NCBI GenBank assembly: GCA_009746045.1
Contig: RPFO01000474.1
Span: forward strand, 1-53,667
Source: Mesostigma viride
Lineage: Eukaryota; Streptophyta; Mesostigmatophyceae; Mesostigmatales; Mesostigmataceae
Length of the DNA stretch: 53,667 nucleotides
Direction of reading: 5' to 3'
The notes beneath the pieces are model-generated. The model made no database searches. It was given only the letters and a program-made list of their open reading frames with translations, and was not told the DNA's origin. Shown piece by piece: positions 34,601-42,172 of this stretch; positions within the stretch are counted from its first letter, which is position 1; every line of letters starts with the position of its first letter. The position numbers and the translations under genes are program-made.

Positions 34601-34676
34601 GGATTTCCTCCGTGAACAACTTCTTCAGCCGCCCCGTGCCCATGATGGCGAGCGATGTGGGATTGTTAGTGGTCAT
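31632..34676 (-). CDS. Fibre-like protein, paralogue of the 1,739-residue protein
   Basis: 1,014 residues. The N-terminal 380 and C-terminal 330 residues align closely with the neighbouring gene (shared KISTTSGDLYLNPASG, DGAGIVVEG, YRYADEYDSEPL). A LamG-like module of about 190 residues (VAAWTFDNDSETN to TLTFDDVRIES) is inserted between S-L-A-N and the D-G-A-G-I-V-V-E-G word, a point where the larger paralogue has only a short linker. The larger protein instead carries extra modules further on. The tandem order, same strand and conserved ends show duplication followed by domain insertion. Probable surface fibre; the receptor is unknown. Confidence 0.75.
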   Translation of the reverse strand: MTTNNPTSLAIMGTGRLKKLFTEEIQSDPAVEASAVTILSSGKINLVPNVFNGNSVDAAVPPSTGDNTVTIHGDMRVLGSLSAVGGNAAVGDYTKNTNTTESNNTIVKSTKNHLLLEASEAAKDVIVQDSRFVAHRQVTAAPTAAAPTPDNIIVRVENGLTNEEFAMGVAYGSNFSTTGKTPWRGIIDSADVDLEIISDKQMRVSADRDPGGEVRVGAGSAITLAPKITAPGLDPLNKVVVQSEALEVSGITSTETRGNHQYSANAVTIVGRKGIGNTAPTGGNLWITGDTTVSDSSVAIEQVKFVDSSVSTTNPTLALSAATSVSVERDLVLKSTDGDGGKISTTSGDLYLNPASGIVKVNGNVQVDGTLTSVNTTVSNSVIMDKVLSLANTPNTTVAAWTFDNDSETNASGLTLTLTGGTGTVVRNGGLVAAAVANSGGNVSSGSFPKSTSSFEVTFNVAFTGVPVNSSPSRRLVSYGAIGVNWKSDGQIELLEGTTVIATSSSSTPPLVMSASTNKKYKVTLRRTYRTPVSLSTIEVFVDGVLHLTSTGTNVANTNLGTGNVAFFLGSSGTAYATTLTFDDVRIESVTTPTNDLADGAGIVVEGDGQINAKVADRSITWKKNGGQELGDNSGSYWHIKGGQLMFSRLIDVTKRKAPGTNVLLSSLPTKSTTTPLTEPHLWSMTTRAGAGPYTTAASTGTVALTYASTPAGIPNHDGGYFQTAYGTTYTVSNYSANSISRGTFTGTPGTRVIATGLVKPTTSLALAVGGPATIPPANTQFTAGTVPWDSTNALPNMVELLTFGQTNSAYVSVWVWRSGKILMFTNTAYIETTGIVVGASEFVLGVHLTASGPVLFINGVQPAMTNNGWRTLLNVATTAPVVALSTTATDRGIYLGARRAFPGGSSTPFNVGFKNWRVVDTSVPSNMSDEQIGNLQLYRYADEYDSEPLMVTYGFRIGDDETLQIVKTQGSATTSTLFGNPMPASDDAVAGNSMGGVADGTTNVVFELLNKLA

Positions 34677-34728
34677 GCTGGGATATTCTAGTTACACGTG
34701 GAGAAAATTGTTTTATTAGGATAACGAA

Positions 34729-35574
34729 TCAACGCGGGCCAGCGATCGCGGCTTCCCTAGTCGCTTTCTGATTGAGACGCATCACTTTCGCGTTCTCTCG
34801 GATGCAAGCCCTATCCGTCTGAAAATCGTGCAACCCCCGCTCCCTAAAGATGGGCTCGAAGAGCTCCCTACTCCTATTGGCCACCACGACAGGGTTGGCG
34901 TCCGTCCGCTTGATCTGGTCCGCCTCGCTCACCTGCAAGAAGTACATGGCGGCTGATTGGACCTTGCTGTTCGTGTCGCGCGACGAACCGGTCGCGGCGT
35001 AGAGAGCGCGCAACTCGGCGGCCGTCTTGCCCGTCACGGTCAGGTTGTTCGTGTTGTGCACAGGAATGTACATGTTCCCCATCCCTTCGTGAGCGTCGAC
35101 ATAGGCCTTGATGGCCGCGTTCAACTCCTTCGTCGCCCATGAACTCTGGATGCGCGGATGCTCCTCCAGATTGGCCAGCGCGCCCTCGTTGGCACCCGCC
35201 CGACGGAGGATGTCCTCGGCGAGTGTCCGGTCGGCGTTCAGGTACCGCTCCAAGAGGACGGACATCTGCTCGCGGAACCTGGCCGCGACCTTGCCAGGCA
35301 GCAGCATTAGGATGCGAGTCAAGCCCTGGCGGTCGGTCACCGGGGTGTCTCGCTGCCGGGCCCCGGGGAATTTCCAGAGGTGGCAAAGCGCCACCACTTC
35401 CTCATGAGTCTCCTTGAGCCTCGCCCAAGTCTTTTTCGCGCACGAATCTCCGATAGTAGTCATCGCGTCGTATACCGATATTCTGCCGTCGTCCGTCATA
35501 CGGATCTTACCCGCGAAACGAGGGTCGTCCCCCGATCCGTCGGCTGGCGTCAGGTACCTGACGACGGATGCCAT
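34729..35574 (-). CDS. BRO/MSV199-like DNA-binding protein
   Basis: 281 residues from ATG 35574; the upstream start at 35604 lies near the expected transcription start, as a ggataaata element sits at about 35628-35636. The N-terminal half has the family pattern ISVYDAM...W.RL...KFPGARQRDTPV...ILMLLPGKVAARFREQ...LERYLNADRTLAEDI, typical of BRO-N/MSV199-type domains in NCLDV and phage antirepressor-like proteins. The C-terminal half is helical with no recognised domain. These proteins bind DNA and are often multicopy in large DNA viruses; the target here is unknown. Confidence 0.7.
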   Translation of the reverse strand: MASVVRYLTPADGSGDDPRFAGKIRMTDDGRISVYDAMTTIGDSCAKKTWARLKETHEEVVALCHLWKFPGARQRDTPVTDRQGLTRILMLLPGKVAARFREQMSVLLERYLNADRTLAEDILRRAGANEGALANLEEHPRIQSSWATKELNAAIKAYVDAHEGMGNMYIPVHNTNNLTVTGKTAAELRALYAATGSSRDTNSKVQSAAMYFLQVSEADQIKRTDANPVVVANRSRELFEPIFRERGLHDFQTDRACIRENAKVMRLNQKATREAAIAGPR

Positions 35575-35726
35575 GGATACTTCACGGTCTTGCACGAAAA
35601 GCAAGTTTTCGTTCCAGCCGCACTCTATTTATCCTTTTCCTCTAACACAAACCGACACGACACGACGCCGACACGAACCGACACGATCGACCGGAATTAT
35701 TTCTACGGCAATACCATACCGTCGCC

Positions 35727-35984
35727 ATGAGATGCAAGAGCAAGACGGCCGCGCACGGCGGTCGATGCAAGAACACGGCGAGGGCCGGGCGGGTCACGTG
35801 CGCCGCCCATGCACGCAAGACGCGCACCGCGAGCCACGAAGCCGCGAGTTTCCGATCGTTCATCCGCGGAATTTTCCGACGCGGACGATCTCGCCACCCC
35901 CTCCTTGGGCGTTCTGGTCCTCCTCCGAAGTCCGCGGAAGCGACCCCAGCCGCTACCGCCGTGACCGCAGCGGGTCCGAGTTAA
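35727..35984 (+). CDS. Small zinc-knuckle protein
   Basis: 85 residues beginning MRCKSKTAAHGGRCKN, then GRVTCAAHARK: the C-x(10)-C...C-x2-H motif, nearly identical in layout to the protein at 10921. The remainder is Arg/Ser-rich then Pro/Ala-rich. It is divergent from the BRO-like gene. The strong similarity to the 10921 protein over the first 30 residues only suggests a mobile or shuffled N-terminal module. Confidence 0.6.
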   Translation: MRCKSKTAAHGGRCKNTARAGRVTCAAHARKTRTASHEAASFRSFIRGIFRRGRSRHPLLGRSGPPPKSAEATPAATAVTAAGPS

Positions 35985-36008
35985 TATCCCAAATCGTTTT
36001 ATGACACG

Positions 36009-36242
36009 ATGAGTTTCTTCCTGGCGGTGCTTCTCGTCCTCGTCGGACTCTACTTCAGTCTAGCCTACGTGTCCGTGCTCGTCGGAGGCCAGATCCCCGA
36101 CCTTCTCAAGATGCTTCTGGCGCCCGCGACCGGCTCCCTCGCCCTCTTGGGCGTCAAGTCCGCCTGGCGGCAACGCTCGCGATCGAACGGCGTCGACGTC
36201 GATCACCACGACGCGAGGAGACCGCGGGCGACAGGTAACTGA
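36009..36242 (+). CDS. Small membrane protein
   Basis: 77 residues with one strong N-terminal membrane segment (FFLAVLLVLVGLYFSLAYVS) and a second weaker one (LLKMLLAPATGSLALLG), then an Arg-rich, His-rich tail. It overlaps the C-terminal part of the opposite-strand frame at 36060-36554. No family recognised. Confidence 0.5.
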   Translation: MSFFLAVLLVLVGLYFSLAYVSVLVGGQIPDLLKMLLAPATGSLALLGVKSAWRQRSRSNGVDVDHHDARRPRATGN

Positions 36243-36554
36243 CCGCAACACACGAGACGGGATGCGGACGGCTTGGCGCACGACCGCGTTCGCGATCATG
36301 AGCAGAGCCAACCACGTCATGAACGTCCGCACGACGACGTGCACGCTCTCGAATCGGCTGTCGATGACGTCGCGACAATGGCCGGGGTTGTTGTCCCAGA
36401 TGTCCGACGTCGTCCTCGTCATGGCCGCGCAGATGTCGCTCTCCTTCATGCTCATCCAGAACCCGAACGCGCCGACAGTCGGCCCCTTCATGAACAGCTC
36501 CCGCAAAGGGCGCGTGACCAGCCAGTCGTACGCCTTCGAGACCAGCAGAGACAT
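36060..36554 (-). CDS. Membrane protein cut by the tandem duplication (intact copy)
   Basis: Up to 164 residues from ATG 36554. The first 105 residues look genuine, with a hydrophobic helix (TFMTWLALLMIANAVV, about 82-97) and a C-x-D-x6-D pattern before it; the last 50 overlap the 36009 gene antisense and are doubtful. The duplication starts at 36355 within this gene, so the second copy (41281-41490) keeps only the first 67 native residues. Function unknown. Confidence 0.5.
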   Translation of the reverse strand: MSLLVSKAYDWLVTRPLRELFMKGPTVGAFGFWMSMKESDICAAMTRTTSDIWDNNPGHCRDVIDSRFESVHVVVRTFMTWLALLMIANAVVRQAVRIPSRVLRSVTCRPRSPRVVVIDVDAVRSRALPPGGLDAQEGEGAGRGRQKHLEKVGDLASDEHGHVG

Positions 36555-36586
36555 GGCCCACTTACCCTACGATCTCCCTTCGAAAA

Positions 36587-37134
36587 CTATTTGAACCGGA
36601 TCAGGAACCGTCTGCGGGTAATGACCTTGGGACGCACGATCGACCCGAGGTCGGCCGCGCGGCACCGCTTCCTCGTCCGCTTGACCACCGTCACGCGGAT
36701 GGCGCGCCCGTTGTTGTGGTGGCACTTGGGCAGCTCCCCGCGAATCTCCGCGATGTTGCGCACGGCGTAGTCCACGACCCCGTTCGTGATCGCCCATCGG
36801 AAGAAGTTCATCTGTCCCGGGGTCGTCTGCACGACGCGGTCGCCGTGGGCGAGGGGGATCTTCTTCCGACGCGCGAAAGGGTCGAACATCTTCTTCGAGT
36901 AAAAGTCCAGATGTTCGCGGTAGGACATGTACAGGTTGAAGGGGGCGTTCTCGACCGGGTCAGGTACTCGACGTTGTGGATCCTCGCGTAGTTCGTCACG
37001 AGCCACTCCAACACGCGCAGGGAGACGAGCTCGTTCTTCGGCTCCGACTCCTTGTGTCCGCAGATCCCGAACAGCACGTCAAAGTGCCGCGCGTCCCCGA
37101 AGAAACGCACGAGCGAACGCTCCAACAACTCCAT
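36587..37134 (-). CDS. Hypothetical protein (frameshift near 36963), copy 1
   Basis: About 182 residues from ATG 37134. The N-terminal frame reads MELLERSLVRFFGDARHFDV through RVLEWLVTNYARIHNVEY; near 36963, after a CC, reading must move to the frame with VENAPFNLYMSYREHLDFYS and a very basic C-terminus (KRTRKRCRAADLG, RRRFLIRF). Both duplicated copies need the same shift. The gene is divergent from the nucleotidyltransferase-like gene. No known family; the basic tail suggests nucleic-acid contact. Confidence 0.5.
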
Positions 37135-37236
37135 GACCTCCGCTCGTCCCGATTCGTCCTCCTTTCCGCCCCCAAACAAATTTTCTCCCGAGAACGCGCG
37201 CGTAACGGGGACCGAAAAAAAGCGCACGGTGCTAGT

Positions 37237-38052
37237 ATGGCCGCGTTTCTCCCCGTCCCTCTCGTCCTGCCGCGCGATGCGTCTCCCCGCGAGACCCGCG
37301 ACGTCTTGCGTTCCGTCGAGGGCGTGTGTCGCTACCACGACCTCCCTCGCCCCTTTATCAAGGTGGTGAACAAGACCAAAGACCTCGTGGCCGAGCTCGG
37401 GAACGACGACTACGTCGTGACGGAATTGCGGAAGGGCGAGTACTGTCTCCTGGCGTTGGTCCGCGTTCGCGGCGGTCGTACGGTCTGCGCGATCGTGCAC
37501 GGGGATCGGAACGTGTCGATCGTACGGATGCCGCCTTTCAAGACCAAACTGTTCAAGGGCACCGTCGCGGCCGGAGTGCTCGGAAGGGACCCTCTGGGCC
37601 GTTCCGTGTTCTACGTGCACGACTGTCTCGCGTTCGCGCGTCACTCATTATTGCATCGCCCGTTCTTGGACAGGATGGAGTACGCGAGGCAGTTGGCGGA
37701 CATGAACTTTCCGAGTGTGGGAAGTTATTACATTCATACGTTTATTAAGTGCCTGTCGTTCTTGGAAAGCAACGCGGATCACAGGGGCATGGAGAGTCAC
37801 AACATGCTGTTCCTTCCCCGCGGAGCCCCGTCTCACATGTCCTACGTGGCGGGGGGCGTTCCTATCCTGTTGGAGAACAAGTCGGGGGACGTTGAAGACC
37901 GGGGCTTCCTCACTCGTCCCTCGCGCCCTTCCGGCTTCTCGCTCTTTTCCCTGTCGCCGCCTTCGTGGGGTCGTACGATACCAAGTACGCCAGTCGCAGC
38001 GCGGCCGTCGTCATGGCTGACTCCCTTTTGGCTCCGGACTCCGGCGTTGTAG
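37237..38052 (+). CDS. mRNA-capping guanylyltransferase-like protein, copy 1
   Basis: The reliable part is about residues 1-218; the end beyond 37890 overlaps the primase antisense and a one-base shift in a G5 run would give a TGA there. The order VVTELRKGEYCLLALV, AIVHGDRNVSIVRM, GTVAAGVL, SVFYVHDCLAF and FLDRMEYARQL resembles motifs I to IV of nucleotidyltransferases of the capping-enzyme family. The catalytic KxDG is not recognisable (ELRKGEY stands in its place), so activity is doubtful. Small single-domain capping guanylyltransferases occur in NCLDV. Copy 2 at 42173 differs by one silent change near the end. Confidence 0.4.
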   Translation: MAAFLPVPLVLPRDASPRETRDVLRSVEGVCRYHDLPRPFIKVVNKTKDLVAELGNDDYVVTELRKGEYCLLALVRVRGGRTVCAIVHGDRNVSIVRMPPFKTKLFKGTVAAGVLGRDPLGRSVFYVHDCLAFARHSLLHRPFLDRMEYARQLADMNFPSVGSYYIHTFIKCLSFLESNADHRGMESHNMLFLPRGAPSHMSYVAGGVPILLENKSGDVEDRGFLTRPSRPSGFSLFSLSPPSWGRTIPSTPVAARPSSWLTPFWLRTPAL

Positions 38053-39337
38053 TCGAGAACAGGCGCACCGACACCTCGTACGGGATCGGACTCGGCTCCG
38101 ACCGGAACCCGCGACACTCGTCGTCGAAACAGCGTTGGAACACGCCGTTGCGAGTGATCTCGAACCACACGTTGTTGTTGGCGTGGGCGCGGTCCACGTT
38201 TTTGCAGACGTGCGAGCGACTCCAGACCCAGTAGACGCTCGACTGCCCTTCGCCCTCCTTGAACACGTTGCTGATGGGGATCCCGCGGAGCGCCTCCTTG
38301 ACGGCCGCGTACAGCCGTCCGTCTCGCGGCAGCGCGTTGCCGTTGTGAGGCGACGCGTGGGACGTGCGGACCTGGGGTACGCGGTCCCGTCCTTTCCGCG
38401 CACCCGGAAGCTCGACGAGCTTGGCGTCGTAGTACGGCGGGGGCACGAGTTCCACGGGTTCCTTGATGACCTCGTCGTACGTGCGGACGGACGTCAGGAA
38501 CAATTGCTCCAACGCAGTGCGCTCTCCGCTCTCCTCCGCGACGTTGCCGTCCCCGTCGAGCTCGCGCAAGTACGTGTAAGGTCGCTTCTCGTGGATCTTG
38601 CCGTAGGTACACCCGCACTCCCTCCGTATCTTGCGTTTGCCGTCGCAGAACACGCAGGGACACGCCCCCGTCGACGAGCCCCCTTTGCACCCGCCCTCGA
38701 TCTCTTTCTCTAGCTTGCGCAGTTTCTCGGGGCACACGGTGCAGCGGACGCATTTGAACGAGAACAGCATGCGCAGGCCGTTGTCCATCATGACCGAAGG
38801 GTCCACGACGGCGTTCCACGAGTTCCCCGTCCTGTCTCCGAACGCCTCGTGGAGTTTGCATAGGATGTACCCCCTGAGTTGCAGCGCCCTCGCCTTGTTG
38901 ATCGGGACGCCGGGCCAGTGCAAGTGGAACCCCGTCTTGATTTTCCCGTCCGGTTTCCTCTTCGTGGGCGCGCTGCAGATCACCATCATGAAGTCCGTGT
39001 CCTCGCGCTCCGTCACGGTCTCCTTGACGGCCGCGTGGATCAAGGGGATCCACTTGTCGAGGATCTCGTCCGTCAGGTCGACGTCGTCCTCGCAGTCCAG
39101 GTCGAGGAAGAAGGGGAACAGGGGGAACGATTTCTGCTCGACGATGAAGTTGGGTCGGCCCGCCTTCGCGTCGCTGGCGATGAGTTTGTAGAACGCGGGC
39201 AGGTCCTCGTGGTCGACCACCGCCCGCCCGCCCTCGAACCCGTCTAGCAGCAGATGGGTGTACTTCTCTCCCGGCTGGACGAAACAATCCCTGTCCTTGA
39301 GCCAGTTCGTGGCCGCGGTGCCTCTCCACGGACCCAT
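37910..39337 (-). CDS. D5-type archaeo-eukaryotic primase, copy 1 (intact)
   Basis: 475 residues from ATG 39337. The AEP core has YTHLLLDGF near residue 26, the metal-binding FFLDLDCEDD (about 79-88, DhD motif) and TGFHLHWPG (about 133-141, the H motif). It continues with LRGYILCKL, the substrate-region GLRMLFSFKC, and a Cys-rich zinc insert (CPCVFCDG, CGC). The C-terminal segment VCKNVDRAH...FQRCFDDECRG is a UL52/D5-like zinc-binding end. No helicase domain follows, so it is stand-alone and presumably pairs with a separate helicase. It is divergent from the adenosyltransferase across 57 bases. Copy 2 has two frameshifts. Confidence 0.8.
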   Translation of the reverse strand: MGPWRGTAATNWLKDRDCFVQPGEKYTHLLLDGFEGGRAVVDHEDLPAFYKLIASDAKAGRPNFIVEQKSFPLFPFFLDLDCEDDVDLTDEILDKWIPLIHAAVKETVTEREDTDFMMVICSAPTKRKPDGKIKTGFHLHWPGVPINKARALQLRGYILCKLHEAFGDRTGNSWNAVVDPSVMMDNGLRMLFSFKCVRCTVCPEKLRKLEKEIEGGCKGGSSTGACPCVFCDGKRKIRRECGCTYGKIHEKRPYTYLRELDGDGNVAEESGERTALEQLFLTSVRTYDEVIKEPVELVPPPYYDAKLVELPGARKGRDRVPQVRTSHASPHNGNALPRDGRLYAAVKEALRGIPISNVFKEGEGQSSVYWVWSRSHVCKNVDRAHANNNVWFEITRNGVFQRCFDDECRGFRSEPSPIPYEVSVRLFSTTTPESGAKRESAMTTAALRLAYLVSYDPTKAATGKRARSRKGARDE

Positions 39338-39380
39338 GGTCGTCGTCCAGAGAGAGGACTTTTTCTTCTCGCGAGGCGAA

Positions 39381-39387
39381 TATATAC
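39381..39387. promoter_or_regulatory. TATATAC element between primase and adenosyltransferase
   Basis: TATATAC ends 7 bases before ATG 39395 on the plus strand and about 45 bases from the primase ATG on the other strand. The same element is kept in copy 2 at about 44315. It is one of a recurring set of TATAC words just upstream of starts. Confidence 0.4.
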
Positions 39388-39394
39388 CCTCCCA

Positions 39395-39973
39395 ATGCCG
39401 ATCTACACCCGACACGGCGATCTGGGGAAGACCCGACTCTTCACGGGCGACGTCGTCGACAAGTTCGACTCGTACGTGGAGGCTGTCGGCGATGTGGACG
39501 AACTGAACTCGGCCATCGGATTGGCCAGGGTGTTTTGTAGGAATCAGCGGATCAAGCAAGAGATCCTGCCGTTCCTACAGAAACGGCTCCTGGACGTCGG
39601 ATCTGCCTTGTCGACTCCATCCGACGGCCAACCGCACCGGAACCGTTTCGATCCGGAAGGACAGTGCGTGAGGACGCTCGAGTCGTGGATCGACATGATG
39701 GACGAAGACCTGTCACCGTTACGGAACTTCGTGCTCCCGGGCGGGGACGGGGAGGCGAACTCGTGCTTGCACCTGGCTCGCTCCGTGTGCCGCCGCGCCG
39801 AACGATCCGTGGCGTTCCTCGCCTCGACGCACGAGGGACGCGTCGACGTGCACGTCCTGTCGTTCATGAACCGCATGTCCGACCTGCTGTTCGTGTGCGC
39901 GAGGATGGAGGCCGACGCGTCGGAAGTGCGTTACAAAAAGGGGCAGGCGAACGAAGTTATTTTCAAACCATAG
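39395..39973 (+). CDS. Cob(I)alamin adenosyltransferase, PduO type, copy 1
   Basis: 192 residues, full length for the family. It transfers the adenosyl group of ATP to cob(I)alamin, making adenosylcobalamin. Family motifs are all present: TRHGDLGKT (residues 5-13, ATP-binding loop), VDELN (34-38), FVLPGGDGEAN, then HLARSVCRRAER (the RRAER signature) and NRMSDLLFVCAR. The ATG at 39395 is preferred to the upstream in-frame 39254 because the family N-terminus begins exactly with IYTRxGD and because the earlier part is antisense primase. It supplies the cofactor needed by the class II reductase at 23675-26296. Copy 2 is at 44329. Confidence 0.93.
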   Translation: MPIYTRHGDLGKTRLFTGDVVDKFDSYVEAVGDVDELNSAIGLARVFCRNQRIKQEILPFLQKRLLDVGSALSTPSDGQPHRNRFDPEGQCVRTLESWIDMMDEDLSPLRNFVLPGGDGEANSCLHLARSVCRRAERSVAFLASTHEGRVDVHVLSFMNRMSDLLFVCARMEADASEVRYKKGQANEVIFKP

Positions 39974-39987
39974 TCTGAAGGGGCGAA

Positions 39988-40719
39988 ATGGCGTCCGAAA
40001 TCGAACCGGAGAAACCGTTAAGGGTCCACGTCCCGGGCCGACTCGATAGCAGCCCTCCCCCCGGGCTGTACAAGTCAGAGGACCGAGAGGAGGAAGAGTG
40101 CGTCGTCCGAGATAGCACGTACGATTCGAGTGACAAAGGGAGCGGGGGGACTTCCGACCCGGAGCGCCTGTGGACCTCGAAAATCGAGCGCCTGGTGTTC
40201 GCGTGGGGCCAGAAGGCCGTCGCGTATCGCCAGATGCACGAGATGGCGTCGACCCGCGCCATGTTCTTCTACAATCTGCTGGGCATTCCCACGATCGTCT
40301 TGTCGGCGACTGCGGGCACGCTCGCATTCAGCGGCAGAAAGTTTCCCAACGTGAACATGGATATGTGCGTGGGGGCCGCGAGCATGCTCGTGAGCGCCCT
40401 TTCCGGAATACAAAACTTTTTGCATTTCTCTCAAAAATCCGAGCAACACAAACAAATGGTCCACAAATTCGCGGCGTTCTACCACACCGTGGACGCCGAG
40501 TTGACGAAACACAGGAAGCACCGCATGAACCCCTTCGACTTTCTGCAAGTGTTGCGACTCGATCTAGACCGGCTCGTGTCCGACGGGCCGACCATCCCGC
40601 CGAGCATCCGAAAAAAACACGAGAAGACACTCGAGGTGCGGAGGTGTCGGCGCAACTCGGATGAGACGGAGATCATCATCAGCGTGAACAAGGAGGAGGA
40701 GCGGATGGCGGTTGTTTAA
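39988..40719 (+). CDS. SLATT-like two-helix membrane protein, copy 1 (intact)
   Basis: 243 residues. The N-terminal 60 residues are acidic and Ser/Pro-rich. Then comes W..K...YRQMHEMASTR, a membrane helix (YNLLGIPTIVLSATAGTLAF, about 92-111), a second one (MCVGAASMLVSALSGIQNFL) and a long helix with HKQMVHKFAAFYHTVDAELT. This layout matches SLATT domains, pore-type effector modules found in bacterial conflict systems and in giant viruses. The C-terminus is basic then acidic. It lies 14 bases after the adenosyltransferase. In copy 2 a T is missing and the frame breaks. Confidence 0.6.
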   Translation: MASEIEPEKPLRVHVPGRLDSSPPPGLYKSEDREEEECVVRDSTYDSSDKGSGGTSDPERLWTSKIERLVFAWGQKAVAYRQMHEMASTRAMFFYNLLGIPTIVLSATAGTLAFSGRKFPNVNMDMCVGAASMLVSALSGIQNFLHFSQKSEQHKQMVHKFAAFYHTVDAELTKHRKHRMNPFDFLQVLRLDLDRLVSDGPTIPPSIRKKHEKTLEVRRCRRNSDETEIIISVNKEEERMAVV

Positions 40720-40756
40720 AATTGTAGAAGTACTTATTGTACGGAGCGCGGACGAC

Positions 40757-40942
40757 ATGCGCGGTCTCTCGGTGATCGTTTATTTCTTCGTCACCTACGT
40801 GTTGCTGGTCTTCCGGCCGCGGTGTATGTTCCAGGAGAACGGACGCCCACTGCCCTTCGGAATCGGGACCAATCAGACGCTGTTGCCCTTTTGGATCGTC
40901 GCCCTCCTAGCGGCGCTTTACACTCGCTTGCTCGCGGAATAA
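40757..40942 (+). CDS. Tiny two-helix membrane protein, copy 1
   Basis: 61 residues from ATG 40757. Helix one is LSVIVYFFVTYVLLVF (about 4-19); helix two is LLPFWIVALLAALYTRLL (about 42-59), with a short polar loop between. The frame extends upstream only through a non-ATG start. The stop is followed after 2 bases by the next gene's ATG. Copy 2 at 45686 encodes the same protein. Function unknown. Confidence 0.55.
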   Translation: MRGLSVIVYFFVTYVLLVFRPRCMFQENGRPLPFGIGTNQTLLPFWIVALLAALYTRLLAE

Positions 40943-40944
40943 GG

Positions 40945-41190
40945 ATGGACACTCTCGAACTGCCGTGTTTCGACCCGTCCAGCGAACTGGAGGAGGCGTA
41001 CGTCGGAGACGATCTGCCGGACGCCTTTGAGAGTCACTACCGCGACGACCTGCTGAACCTGTACCTCGCCCTTCGCGAGATGGCGAGCGCGTCCGGTCTC
41101 CCCTTCTTCCGCGACGCGACGTTCTCCAAGTTTTGCGATTTCGTGAAGTCGACGAGCACGCGCGAGAATATTCCTCCCCCTCTTTACTAG
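40945..41190 (+). CDS. Small acidic protein, copy 1
   Basis: 81 residues (MDTLELPCFDPSSELEEAYV at the start), acidic, helical, with FSKFCDFVKS near the end. ATG follows the previous stop with two bases between. No motif recognised. An identical protein is encoded at 45874-46119. Confidence 0.55.
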   Translation: MDTLELPCFDPSSELEEAYVGDDLPDAFESHYRDDLLNLYLALREMASASGLPFFRDATFSKFCDFVKSTSTRENIPPPLY

Positions 41191-41195
41191 AAAGG

Positions 41196-41303
41196 ATGGA
41201 CTCTCTCGTCCGAGGGCGTTTCGGAAACCCGCGCAACGTGATCACGCTCAATCGCGTCCCTCCGATCTTGAACCCGCTCATCAACGAACACGGCTGTCGA
41301 TGA
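41196..41303 (+). pseudogene. 5' fragment of the 46125 gene at the duplication junction
   Basis: The first 31 residues match the 266-residue protein at 46125. At 41290/41291 the sequence jumps to the start of copy 2 and the frame ends four codons later at TGA 41301. It keeps its start context and upstream spacing, so a 35-residue peptide could be made but is unlikely to matter. Confidence 0.85.
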
Positions 41304-41490
41304 CGTCGCGACAATGGCCGGGGTTGTTGTCCCAGATGTCCGACGTCGTCCTCGTCATGGCCGCGCAGATGTCGCTCTCCTTCATGCTCATCCAGAACCC
41401 GAACGCGCCGACAGTCGGCCCCTTCATGAACAGCTCCCGCAAAGGGCGCGTGACCAGCCAGTCGTACGCCTTCGAGACCAGCAGAGACAT
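41281..41490 (-). pseudogene. 3'-truncated copy of the membrane-protein gene
   Basis: From ATG 41490 the first 67 residues repeat the protein at 36554, then the junction gives two foreign residues and a stop. The membrane helix, which lies beyond residue 80, is lost, so this copy is not functional as a membrane protein. Confidence 0.8.
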
Positions 41491-41522
41491 GGCCCACTTA
41501 CCCTACGATCTCCCTTCGAAAA

Positions 41523-42070
41523 CTATTTGAACCGGATCAGGAACCGTCTGCGGGTAATGACCTTGGGACGCACGATCGACCCGAGGTCGGCCGCGCGGCA
41601 CCGCTTCCTCGTCCGCTTGACCACGGTCACGCGGATGGCGCGCCCGTTGTTGTGGTGGCACTTGGGCAGCTCCCCGCGAATCTCCGCGATGTTGCGCACG
41701 GCGTAGTCCACGACCCCGTTCGTGATCGCCCATCGGAAGAAGTTCATCTGTCCCGGGGTCGTCTGCACGACGCGGTCGCCGTGGGCGAGGGGGATCTTCT
41801 TCCGACGCGCGAAAGGGTCGAACATCTTCTTCGAGTAAAAGTCCAGATGTTCGCGGTAGGACATGTACAGGTTGAAGGGGGCGTTCTCGACCGGGTAAGG
41901 TACTCGACGTTGTGGATCCTCGCGTAGTTCGTCACGAGCCACTCCAACACGCGCAGGGAGACGAGCTCGTTCTTCGGCTCCGACTCCTTGTGTCCGCAGA
42001 TCCCGAACAGCACGTCAAAGTGCCGCGCGTCCCCGAAGAAACGCACGAGCGAACGCTCCAACAACTCCAT
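41523..42070 (-). CDS. Hypothetical protein (frameshift near 41899), copy 2
   Basis: Second copy of the 36587-37134 gene. It differs by ggtaagg for ggtcagg at the break point and by a few other changes, yet requires the same change of frame. The shared break means it predates the duplication or is a systematic sequencing effect. See copy 1 for features. Confidence 0.5.
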
Positions 42071-42172
42071 GACCTCCGCTCGTCCCGATTCGTCCTCCTT
42101 TCCGCCCCCAAACAAATTTTCTCCCGAGAACGCGCGCGTAACGGGGACCGAAAAAAAGCGCACGGTGCTAGT

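Larger units (their letters stand above)
36355..41290. repeat. Tandem duplication, copy 1 (4,936 bp)
   Basis: The unit begins at cggctgtcgatgacgtcgcg and ends at ctcatcaacgaaca, and is followed at once by copy 2. Identity is about 99% with five small indels (copy 2 is 7 bases shorter in total). The left boundary falls in a membrane-protein gene and the right boundary in the gene whose full form is at 46125. Because each boundary gene survives whole at the outer end, nothing essential is lost. Assembly error is possible and should be tested. Confidence 0.97.
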
